A DNA stretch of 22,177 bases from Candidatus Gastranaerophilales bacterium. Its GTDB lineage: Bacteria > Cyanobacteriota > Vampirovibrionia > Gastranaerophilales > Gastranaerophilaceae. Positions 1 to 7,851 of this stretch are shown one piece after another (the stretch's first letter is position 1; the number at the start of each line of letters is the position of its first letter). The DNA is taken from assembly GCA_023662705.1 (NCBI GenBank), contig JAMPIM010000032.1:1-22177 (forward strand), read 5' to 3'. Both the position numbers and the translations under genes were made by a program. The notes below the pieces were generated by a model that worked only from the letters and a program-made list of their open reading frames with translations, did no database searches and had not been told where the DNA came from.

Positions 1-19
1 CCCCCCCCCGCAAATTTAA

Positions 20-1144
20 CTATCTAAAGATTTTTATATAATCCTCAAATACATAATATCTGTTGCGGCTCATTCCCGATTTCTCTTCTAATATTCCAAT
101 CTCTACAAAAGTTTTTAACAAGTTATTGACAGAAACAATAGATAACCCAAGCTCCTTTGAGACTGTTTGCGCATTAACTTTAGGTTGTGAATATAATAAT
201 TCTAACAATCTTTGACCATTTGTAGCTTTTTTACCAATTGTTGAGAGTTTACTTTCTACATCTTGTTTAAGTCTAATAAGTTCATCAAATGTTTTAATAC
301 TATTCTTTGACGTTTCCACAACTCCCTGCAAAAAGAATTTTAACCATTGAGTCATATTATCTGTTTGTTTTACCATAGATAAAGAATCATAATAAGACAT
401 TCTATTACGTTCAAAAAAATCTGAAATATAAAGAACAGGTTTATTTAATAAACCTGTACTTATTAGATACAAAATTATTAATAAACGTCCAGTCCTGCCA
501 TTACCATCTAAAAACGGGTGAATTGTTTCAAATTGATAATGTGCAATACCCGCTTTGATTAATTCCGGTACATTCAAATTTTCATTATGTAAAAATTTCT
601 CTATATCCGTTAATAAATCAGGCAACATATTAGGTTCAGGAGGAACAAAAAAAGCATCTTGCAGTGAAGAGCCACCAATCCAATTTTGAGTTTTACGAAC
701 TTCACCAGGTGTTTTATGTTCTCCACGAACACCCTGCAATAAAATCTTATGAGCTTCTTTAATCAAACGTAAAGACACAGGAAGCTCATCCAATTTTTCA
801 ATAGAATAATTTATTGCCTCAAGATAATTTTGAACTTCATGCCAGTCATCTCTGAACTCAGGTCTAATCTGTTCAACAGGAGCAATCGCATCATCAAAAG
901 TTGTTCTTGTACCTTCAATTCGATTAGAATTTGTGGCTTCTTTTGTTGCATACATTTTTATAAAAAAATCAATATCAGGTATTAAATCAGCATAAGAATT
1001 AAGTTTTCCAAGCCACAAACTTGCATCTTGCAAAAGCGGTGCAAGTTCTTCTAAATTCCAATCAATATCTTCATTTATAAATGAAGGTACAAACGGCTTA
1101 TAACCCTTATGCAAAATATATGTTCCTGCGCTATATGACTTCAA
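20..1144 (-). CDS. Fic-family protein (probable AMP-transferase) with C-terminal winged helix
   Basis: The protein (374 aa) probably transfers AMP from ATP to a target protein in the cytoplasm. A complete Fic motif HPFLDGNGRTGR lies at residues 209-220, with the catalytic His209 and the phosphate-binding loop. Before it, SNRIEG (73-78) fits the inhibitory (S/T)xxxE(G/N) motif of class II Fic enzymes, so the enzyme should be self-inhibited until the helix moves. Residues about 310-370 look like a winged helix-turn-helix, common in this architecture. The start is TTG, with AAGGA nine bases upstream; no other nearby start has a better site. It has its own promoter and palindrome and is separated by about 275 bases from the operon to its right, so it is likely a separate unit. 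The target is unknown, and a role as toxin or stress regulator is inference. Confidence 0.9.
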   Translation of the reverse strand: MKSYSAGTYILHKGYKPFVPSFINEDIDWNLEELAPLLQDASLWLGKLNSYADLIPDIDFFIKMYATKEATNSNRIEGTRTTFDDAIAPVEQIRPEFRDDWHEVQNYLEAINYSIEKLDELPVSLRLIKEAHKILLQGVRGEHKTPGEVRKTQNWIGGSSLQDAFFVPPEPNMLPDLLTDIEKFLHNENLNVPELIKAGIAHYQFETIHPFLDGNGRTGRLLIILYLISTGLLNKPVLYISDFFERNRMSYYDSLSMVKQTDNMTQWLKFFLQGVVETSKNSIKTFDELIRLKQDVESKLSTIGKKATNGQRLLELLYSQPKVNAQTVSKELGLSIVSVNNLLKTFVEIGILEEKSGMSRNRYYVFEDYIKIFR

Positions 1145-1157
1145 GATAAATCGTCCT

Positions 1158-1213
1158 TAATTAAGTTTCCTGCTTTAAACTTAATTATAACATATTTTTA
1201 TTAAACTTTGCAA
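1158..1213 (-). promoter_or_regulatory. Promoter and overlapping palindromic operator for the Fic gene
   Basis: On the minus strand a -35-like TTGCAA (1208-1213) and a perfect TATAAT (1184-1189) are 18 bases apart. An inverted repeat with 11-bp arms, TAATTAAGTTT (1158-1168) and AAACTTAATTA (1177-1187), separated by 8 bases, covers the -10 and the likely start point and reaches the edge of the Fic ribosome site. A dimeric repressor bound here would block transcription. The winged helix of the Fic protein itself is the obvious candidate, by inference. Confidence 0.6.
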
Positions 1214-1419
1214 GTACATTATTGAGAACCTACAGGCATGCAAAAAATAAAATCTGGTAAAGCCCATACTACAATGTTTTACACGATTTTGATGTTCAAA
1301 AACTAAAAAATTAAATTTCTTTTAGGATATAAATCACCTAGACAAAAGTAAACTGGTCTTAAAACGCCTCTGAATAGCCTTAGATTTAATTTTTAAATGT
1401 ACAATTTACACCTTATGTT

Positions 1420-1668
1420 TTATCTATAACTTTTTACTTTTCTACCATACTTATCGTATTGTGTTACAGTTCCGTTTGAATTTGTCTTAAAAGAACCGGT
1501 TTTACGCCCATAACGGTCATAAGATGTTGTTGTTCCATTGGAATTTGTTTTATATGTTGCAACTTTACGACCGTATTTATCACGTTCGGTTATTGTATTT
1601 GTAGAACTTGCATAACAGGTTGATGTTAATATTAATAATGTTATAACTAGACTAAAAAATTTTTTCAT
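1420..1668 (-). CDS. Small secreted protein with YD-like repeats
   Basis: This is an 82-aa protein of unknown function. The start is the ATG at 1668, which has GGGGG four bases upstream and begins a typical signal peptide (MKK, a hydrophobic stretch, then CYAS). An upstream ATG at 1683 would put extra residues before the signal and has no better ribosome site. The mature part is two and a half copies of a 21-residue unit beginning D(K/R)YGRK and containing KTNSNGT. Spacing and composition resemble the YD repeats of RHS-type cell-surface proteins in miniature. It is probably exported to the periplasm or cell surface. A cysteine near the signal end could suggest a lipoprotein, but no good lipobox is visible. 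It follows the small membrane gene by about 48 bases on the same strand and may be the operon's last gene. Confidence 0.7.
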   Translation of the reverse strand: MKKFFSLVITLLILTSTCYASSTNTITERDKYGRKVATYKTNSNGTTTSYDRYGRKTGSFKTNSNGTVTQYDKYGRKVKSYR

Positions 1669-1716
1669 AATTCCCCCACACATATTGAACGAATGAATAC
1701 GAACTTTTGTTCATTG

Positions 1717-1899
1717 TTACCATTTAAAAAATAAATTAAATAATCCTACAAGCAACATTATAAGAAATATTATAACAACTATATAGCAATATATTTCTAG
1801 CAATATTCCTTGAGGTATAAAACAACCAATTATTATCGCTATAATAATAAACTGCCCAATTCCACTATTTATAAATGCAATAAACTGCATAAAACCCAT
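1717..1899 (-). CDS. Two-helix small membrane protein
   Basis: This 60-aa, almost entirely hydrophobic protein has no recognised family. Two transmembrane segments are visible, about residues 14-32 and 37-57, ending in FFKW. The ATG at 1899 has AGGTG four to five bases upstream, supporting translation. It begins 19 bases after the stop of the 91-aa gene and lies on the same strand, so it is probably co-transcribed with the type III operon. Small two-helix proteins in defence operons sometimes act at the membrane as effectors or anchors, but nothing in this sequence shows such a role. Confidence 0.55.
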   Translation of the reverse strand: MGFMQFIAFINSGIGQFIIIAIIIGCFIPQGILLEIYCYIVVIIFLIMLLVGLFNLFFKW

Positions 1900-1918
1900 A
1901 ATTCACCTACTACCACTA

Positions 1919-2194
1919 TTATTCTTTAGTAATACCATAACACTTTAAACTATAATCAGTCAACAAAGAACCATTCACTGTATAATCATTTTGTGTTTGA
2001 ATGTTATTGGAACTTCTATCAAAAACTTTTAAATTTATATAACCTTTATCATATAAGGCTAATCTAATTCTTGCTAAATTTTCATATTTATTAAGTTCAT
2101 TAGACAAGCTAAGTTCTTTAAAATCAACATCACGTTCTGCCATTGCCAATAAATCCAAAACGGCCTTTTCTTCATTTGTTAAATCGTTAAACAC
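1919..2194 (-). CDS. Small operon protein of unknown function, possible winged helix
   Basis: The protein (91 aa) is not recognised. It is mostly helical at the N-terminus (residues 6-55) and ends with a short stretch that could form the strands of a winged helix (INLKV, then YTVNG and YSLKCYGITKE). The start is GTG, with the very strong ribosome site AAGGAGG seven bases or so before it. That site overlaps the stop codon of the Res gene, so the two are translationally coupled and surely in one operon. This placement suggests an accessory or regulatory part of the type III system. Alternative readings (antitoxin, anti-restriction regulator) cannot be separated from sequence alone. Confidence 0.65.
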   Translation of the reverse strand: MFNDLTNEEKAVLDLLAMAERDVDFKELSLSNELNKYENLARIRLALYDKGYINLKVFDRSSNNIQTQNDYTVNGSLLTDYSLKCYGITKE

Positions 2195-2204
2195 AATACC
2201 TCCT

Positions 2205-5200
2205 TTACTTAAAAACCTTATCTAATAAGGACTGGTAATTATCAACCACATCATATTGCACACTATCTGAGCTGATTGCTTTAAAATGGACTCGTGCGCA
2301 ATCAATTTTTGCTTTTTCAATATTCTTTAATTGCATCGTTTCCATTGAACCCTTTGTTTCAGCGACAAAATAAATATGTTTTACACTCCCTTCATTAAAG
2401 GCTATTGCCCAGTCTGGATTATAATGTCCTACTGGAGTATTGATATAAAACCCTTTTGGAAGTTTTACATATACTGAAACATCAGAGTTTTTATCTAAAT
2501 TTTCACCAAATTGTTTTTCTACATTTGAATCATAAATAAGATAGTTATATAAATTCTTCTCAACGGGTAATGAATTTTGACTTGTAATTGTCTTCATTTC
2601 TGGTTCAGTAAAAATATCTGTCTGATAAATTTCTTCAAGCTTGTTGTATGTAATATGTTCAATGATTACTGTTGCCTTTTGTTCATTTATTAATTTTGAA
2701 ATCTTTATAATAAAATCTTCGGGATTAATTTTGAACTGATTAAACACATCTTCTCTTATTCCTTGAAGAATTTTTAAAACAGATTTACGTGTTAAAGTTG
2801 TTTCTTCAACAATTTTACCTATTAAATCATATTGAATTCCACAATACTGATTTGCCAAATTATCACGTTGAGTATAAGCTTTTTCAAAAGCAGAACCTTC
2901 TTGTAATGTTTCTTTGGAATCAATTTTATCCATAGAACCAGTTTGAACTACTGAATACAAGTTTGTAACGGTTAAATTTCTATCAATTGATTGAATTGAT
3001 TTTTCGATAAGTTCATCCGTTTCAAATCGAACAGTATAAGCAGTCTTTGTATTGATTCTTTTCCACAATTCTTGAAACTCTTTTTTATTAAGTTTTTCTC
3101 TATCAAGTTCAAGTTTCGGTTTGCTTGCATTCAAATCTTCTGGTTGCATTGTATTCGGGTCAAAAATCATATCAACAATATTAACAATAGCTTCTTCGTA
3201 ACCTTGTAATGCTTCTGGAAGATTTAAACTTGCAGTCTTTTTAGCTTCATAATAAGCTTCAGTAAGTTTATTATCATCATCGATATAATTATTACGTATA
3301 AATGTATTGTAAATTCTTCTTGCTAAGTCTGCATCGATAGTTTGTTCAATTCCATTTACATCTGTAATAACTTTATTTTCAAATAATTGAGCATCAACTG
3401 CTTTTGGCCTATCAGAAACAATTTCAGCGATTTCAGATTGTAAGCTTTGTGTAAAATCTGCATAACTCTCATTAGCAATAACGGTTAAAACATTGATGTC
3501 GTGTACTGTTTCACCAAGTTTTGTTACATCCATTCGCTCACCGTTCTGGTTTACGCAAAGTCTTAAACCTCGTCCAATTTCTTGTCGCTTCTTATCGTCT
3601 TTGCTGCTCTTTTTTAGTGTACAAATTTGAAACACATTAGGATTGTCCCAACCTTCTCTTAAAGCAGAGTGAGAAAAGATAAATCTAACAGGTTCATCAA
3701 AGCTTAATAATCTTTCTTTGTTTTTCATAATCAAATCAAAAGCATCAACATCGTTTGAACCGCCTTCTTTTTTATCTTCTTTTGAGTTTGTTATTCTTCC
3801 TTTTTTATCTATTGAGAAATAACCGGCATGAGTAGATTTTGCACTAATACCTTTTAAGTATCTGATATAATCATCTTCCCCGATTTTTATTTGAAGTTCG
3901 TTCAAAATATTTTCATACTCTTGTTCAAACATATTTGCATAAATGCCGTTTAATTCGTCGTTTGACTCGTCATATTGTTTGTATTTTGCTACTTCATCAA
4001 TAAAGAACAATGAAAGAACTTTTATTCCTTTATAGAAAAGTTTTCTTTCTCGTGCAATGTGAGATAATATTGTTTCTCTAATTTGAAGTCGCCTGATTTC
4101 GTTATCGTTGATATCACCGATAACATTACCTGTTTTTATAACAATTCCGTTTAGAAAAGTTACGGTATTATCACGACCGTCAATTCTTGAAATAATATAA
4201 TTGTTCTTATATTCATCGAGTTCGTTGGAAAGATAAAATAAATTATCTCCCTCTTTTAATATCTTTGTTTCTTTTCTTATTCCGTTTACACCTTTGATAT
4301 CGTACTGAATTGTTGCAGTCGGAGCTTTATCTTTGTATAAATTTATATTTTGAACATAGATATATCCGTTTGTGGCATCGTTTCCTTGAATTGTAACCCC
4401 TTTTACCGCGATCTTTTTAACAAGTTTTTTGTTATAAGCTTCTATGGCATCAAGTCTGTAAACCAGATTATAACGTTCTTTTGGAGTTGCAGAATACCTT
4501 AATGTAATAAGCGGATTAAATTCCTTTAATCTTTCCTTTGTAACCGCACCTTCAACTGATTGAGGTTCATCAATAATTAAAATCGGATTAGTTTTAGCAA
4601 TGACATCAATCGGGCGACGACTTCTGAAACTATCAAGCTTCATATAAATTCTACGTGCATCTTTTCCACGTGCATTGAAGGCTTGTGAATTAATAATCAT
4701 AACATTTAATCCGCCATCATTGACAAACTGTTCAATTTCGTTCAGTCTTGAAGAATTGTAGATAAAGAATTTGATTTTCTTACCATATTCTTCCGCAAAA
4801 TGTTCTTGAGTGATGTTGAAAGATTTATAAACACCTTCACGAATGGCGATAGACGGAACAACAATAATAAACTTTGTCCAGCCATAGTGTTTGTTCAATT
4901 CAAACATTGTTTTTATGTAGGTATAAGTCTTACCAGTACCGGTTTCCATTTCAACAGTTAAGTTATACCCATCAAACAATTCTTTTGAAGGCTCAATTTG
5001 TCCTTGCCGTTGAATTTTTTGTAAGTTTTCAAAGATAATGTTTTTATTTAAATTTTGAATGATTGGGTGGTTACAAAATCCGACATTGTTTAAATATGAT
5101 TTTTGTTCATATTGTTGATTGTCATGTTCAACATAACCTCTATCAATCATATATAATGAAGATAAACAAGGTTGTCCTGAAAAAACATCTATAACCGCTT

Positions 5201-5246
5201 TTGAAGCATCAGCTTGGAATTTTTGGTGTTTGAATTTTAGTTTCAT
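2205..5246 (-). CDS. res: Type III restriction enzyme, Res subunit (translocase and nuclease)
   Basis: This 1013-aa protein is the ATP-driven restriction subunit of a type III R-M system. It works with Mod, moves or signals along DNA and cuts near unmethylated sites. Helicase motifs run in order: TGTGKT (102-107), DEPQ (226-229), SATP (252-255), EGWDNPNVFQI (531-541) and QEIGRGLRL (555-563). At the C-terminus PD (944-945) followed by ETK (963-965) forms the PD-(D/E)xK nuclease site of Res proteins. All key residues are present and the length is normal. The ATG has AGGAGG five bases upstream and lies 9 bases after the Mod stop. Its own stop overlaps the ribosome site of the 91-aa gene. It appears intact. 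Confidence 0.95.
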   Translation of the reverse strand: MKLKFKHQKFQADASKAVIDVFSGQPCLSSLYMIDRGYVEHDNQQYEQKSYLNNVGFCNHPIIQNLNKNIIFENLQKIQRQGQIEPSKELFDGYNLTVEMETGTGKTYTYIKTMFELNKHYGWTKFIIVVPSIAIREGVYKSFNITQEHFAEEYGKKIKFFIYNSSRLNEIEQFVNDGGLNVMIINSQAFNARGKDARRIYMKLDSFRSRRPIDVIAKTNPILIIDEPQSVEGAVTKERLKEFNPLITLRYSATPKERYNLVYRLDAIEAYNKKLVKKIAVKGVTIQGNDATNGYIYVQNINLYKDKAPTATIQYDIKGVNGIRKETKILKEGDNLFYLSNELDEYKNNYIISRIDGRDNTVTFLNGIVIKTGNVIGDINDNEIRRLQIRETILSHIARERKLFYKGIKVLSLFFIDEVAKYKQYDESNDELNGIYANMFEQEYENILNELQIKIGEDDYIRYLKGISAKSTHAGYFSIDKKGRITNSKEDKKEGGSNDVDAFDLIMKNKERLLSFDEPVRFIFSHSALREGWDNPNVFQICTLKKSSKDDKKRQEIGRGLRLCVNQNGERMDVTKLGETVHDINVLTVIANESYADFTQSLQSEIAEIVSDRPKAVDAQLFENKVITDVNGIEQTIDADLARRIYNTFIRNNYIDDDNKLTEAYYEAKKTASLNLPEALQGYEEAIVNIVDMIFDPNTMQPEDLNASKPKLELDREKLNKKEFQELWKRINTKTAYTVRFETDELIEKSIQSIDRNLTVTNLYSVVQTGSMDKIDSKETLQEGSAFEKAYTQRDNLANQYCGIQYDLIGKIVEETTLTRKSVLKILQGIREDVFNQFKINPEDFIIKISKLINEQKATVIIEHITYNKLEEIYQTDIFTEPEMKTITSQNSLPVEKNLYNYLIYDSNVEKQFGENLDKNSDVSVYVKLPKGFYINTPVGHYNPDWAIAFNEGSVKHIYFVAETKGSMETMQLKNIEKAKIDCARVHFKAISSDSVQYDVVDNYQSLLDKVFK

Positions 5247-5255
5247 GCTAGCCTC

Positions 5256-7211
5256 CTAAATAACCTTAACTCTTGTATCAGGAGTAATTAGCTTAAAGAT
5301 TTCTTCCACATTGATTTTGTTATCATCGCTAGAGAAAGAACTATCACGAAACACAACTCGCATTGGCTTCATCTCTGCAATTTTTCTTATTACACTTTCT
5401 GGAATGTTATCTTCAAAACATGCAATAAGAGCATCTTCTGCAACTATGTGAACTCGTTTGCCATCGATAATTTCTACTTTATGTGGAAGCGATAATTCAA
5501 CACCCCAGTCAAGTAAACAACCGTATAACAAATCCTCATCGTTTCTGTCGTCTTTGATGTTAGATGTTAATTGTTCTAACATTGATTTATTGTAATCTTT
5601 CGGTACATAGTAAACATCATTCATATTTGTGTCATCAACCTTAAAAACTCTAAATCCGATATCAAGTTTTTTATCAGGATTTTCTTCTTGAATCTTCTTG
5701 CCTGCACGACGAATGCGTTCTTCACCTATTTTGCAAATGTTCTTGTAACCAGCTTTATAAGCATCTGATTTCTCATCAGTTTTTTCAGGCAACTGAACCA
5801 TAATAAACTTACGCTTACCACCATCTTCGGCATTTAGTTGTATGCAGGAATGAGCAGTCGTTGCAGAACCGGAAAAGAAGTCGAGAACTATATCATTTTT
5901 ACTAACTCCCATAATTTTCATTAAATATTTAATAAGATTTTTCGGCTTAGAAAAACTAAATGGAATGTCTAATTTAATTAATTCTTTAGATGCTTCTGAA
6001 TTTGGGTATTTATCCAAAAAGCTTACTGGTAGCATTCCTGAAGCCAACCTATCTTTTAAATATATTTTAGAATAAACATTCCAATTAGCTTTTTCATTTT
6101 TTTCATTTACTAAGGGTGATGTAGATGTTTTAATAAACACTAAATTATCTTTTTGATTTAAATAACTTTCATATGACCATCGCCACACTTTATCCTCTGC
6201 CGATTGAGGTGCAATATGACTGCCATCACTTATTTTATCTGGGAATATATTACCCTTTGGAATAACAAAACTTCCATCTGGACATTGTATATAATAACGT
6301 TGATTGCTACATCCACGCATTGGATCAAGTGATGGCTGGTAAAGTCCAACAATATTATATTTACTATATTCATCTTCATATTTAAATAGTTTTAAATATG
6401 AATCACTTTCTTGCGCTTCACTGTCATTAAAACCTTGAGTACATTCTGAATTTTTAGAATATATTAAAATATACTCATGAGATGGTGCAAGAAAAGTTCC
6501 TTTATTAGAAGTTAATTTCGTTTTTCTTGCAATAACTCCTAATTCATTTTTTTTACCAAAAATCTCAGAAGATATTTTTCTTAAATTTTCAACCTCATGA
6601 TCATCAATAGACACAAACATTATTCCATCATCTCTCAATAAATTAAGTGATAATTTTAATCTCATATACATCATTGAACACCAAGCAGAATGAAATCGTG
6701 GGTTTGTTTCTAAATTTGTAAACATCTTATAGCCATCTTCATCTTCATAAGATATTGTTTCTTTATATTCATCTTCAGTTATTGAAAAATCATCATGATA
6801 CGTAAATGCATCACTACCAGTATTATATGGCGGGTCGATGTATATCATTTTAACTTTGCCTAAATAACTTTCTTGCAAAAGTTTTAAGGCATCAAGGTTA
6901 TCACCTTCGATATAAATATTTTGAGTATTTTCCCAATCAACACTTGATTCTCTATCTGGTCTTAGGGTTTTTCTTATCGGGCGATTAGCTTCAACCATAG
7001 CCTTTTTTTTGCCAACCCACGTAAAATCATAACTTTCTTCACCATCAATAACAACTTCAGAAAGTTCCTGTTTCAACTTTTCAAAATCAATTGCAATCTT
7101 GAGTTTACCATTTTCATCTTTAGCTTCAGTTGCGACATTTGGGAATAACTCCAAAATTTTCTTAATATTTTCATCAGTTATATTCTTAGTTTCCATTGCC
7201 AATCGTTCCAT
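5256..7211 (-). CDS. mod: Type III DNA methyltransferase, Mod subunit (N6-adenine)
   Basis: This 651-aa protein recognises the target sequence and methylates adenine using S-adenosylmethionine; it also guides Res. Motif IV DPPY is at residues 126-129 and motif I FSGSA at 446-450. This order (IV, target-recognition region, I) marks a beta-class enzyme, as in type III Mod. Residues about 220-410 lie between the motifs and should be the target-recognition domain; by eye their coding DNA (about 5980-6550) is even richer in AT than its flanks. The ATG at 7211 follows an AAGGGG ribosome site; an ATG five codons later has none. It starts 1 base after the DUF4391 stop and is followed closely by res. 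No simple-sequence repeat suggesting phase variation is seen. The recognition sequence cannot be read from the protein. Confidence 0.95.
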   Translation of the reverse strand: MERLAMETKNITDENIKKILELFPNVATEAKDENGKLKIAIDFEKLKQELSEVVIDGEESYDFTWVGKKKAMVEANRPIRKTLRPDRESSVDWENTQNIYIEGDNLDALKLLQESYLGKVKMIYIDPPYNTGSDAFTYHDDFSITEDEYKETISYEDEDGYKMFTNLETNPRFHSAWCSMMYMRLKLSLNLLRDDGIMFVSIDDHEVENLRKISSEIFGKKNELGVIARKTKLTSNKGTFLAPSHEYILIYSKNSECTQGFNDSEAQESDSYLKLFKYEDEYSKYNIVGLYQPSLDPMRGCSNQRYYIQCPDGSFVIPKGNIFPDKISDGSHIAPQSAEDKVWRWSYESYLNQKDNLVFIKTSTSPLVNEKNEKANWNVYSKIYLKDRLASGMLPVSFLDKYPNSEASKELIKLDIPFSFSKPKNLIKYLMKIMGVSKNDIVLDFFSGSATTAHSCIQLNAEDGGKRKFIMVQLPEKTDEKSDAYKAGYKNICKIGEERIRRAGKKIQEENPDKKLDIGFRVFKVDDTNMNDVYYVPKDYNKSMLEQLTSNIKDDRNDEDLLYGCLLDWGVELSLPHKVEIIDGKRVHIVAEDALIACFEDNIPESVIRKIAEMKPMRVVFRDSSFSSDDNKINVEEIFKLITPDTRVKVI

Positions 7212-7212
7212 T

Positions 7213-7851
7213 TTAACCCCTTTTACTTTCTAACTCTTTCAATTCTTTCCTTAACTCCAACTGTTTATTGAACTGTGGTTCTTTGCGTATCTTGTTTTTT
7301 AATTGCTCAATTCTGCGTTCTAATTTTTCCTTATCAATAGAAACCTGAACGGCTTGCTTAATATCTTTTGTTTCGTCAATCTCAACTTTACCGCCTGCGA
7401 TTTGGGCTATAAAACCATTAAAAACAGAATCCAAATCTAAACCGTTAAGTTCAAAATCAAACTCGTCGGCTTTTCTCCATTCTGTTCGATATACTTTTAT
7501 AACCTTAAATTTTTCTCCAGTTGCAAGCTTCTCTTTAAAAGTCACAGCAATTTGAGCCAAATTCTTATACTTAAATACAAACAAAATATGTTTAGGGATT
7601 GAGGAATCAATTTCTTTAATCAAGTTATCTGACACTTGCTTTTCTTTTAGTAAAAACTCAAAAACATCAATTTCTTTAACTACTTTGCCTGTTGATATAT
7701 TAGTTGTTTCTTGTCTTAAGATATTTGCCAAAATCAAGCGTTCAACATTATTTTGAATTTCTGCTCTTACAGGTGTCGAAAGTTCCGCCAGTTTCATAAA
7801 CTTTGCTTTTGGCATAATTCTATTTAATTGTGTTTTTTCACTGAATAGCAT
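7213..7851 (-). CDS. DUF4391 family protein
   Basis: This 212-aa protein has the features I associate with DUF4391, a family of unknown biochemical function often found beside type III R-M genes and helicases. The N-terminal two thirds is mixed alpha/beta (MPKAKF, PKHILFVFKYKN, FKVIKVYRTEW). The last 40 residues are highly charged and probably form a coiled coil (KEKLERRIEQLKNKIRK, then ELRKELKELESK). The ATG at 7851 shares one base with the TAA of the helicase gene (TAATG) and has GGTGG upstream, so the two are translationally coupled. An ATG seven codons earlier lacks a proper site. The Mod gene begins directly after it. A bridging or assembly role between helicase and Mod/Res is inference. 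Confidence 0.8.
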   Translation of the reverse strand: MLFSEKTQLNRIMPKAKFMKLAELSTPVRAEIQNNVERLILANILRQETTNISTGKVVKEIDVFEFLLKEKQVSDNLIKEIDSSIPKHILFVFKYKNLAQIAVTFKEKLATGEKFKVIKVYRTEWRKADEFDFELNGLDLDSVFNGFIAQIAGGKVEIDETKDIKQAVQVSIDKEKLERRIEQLKNKIRKEPQFNKQLELRKELKELESKRG

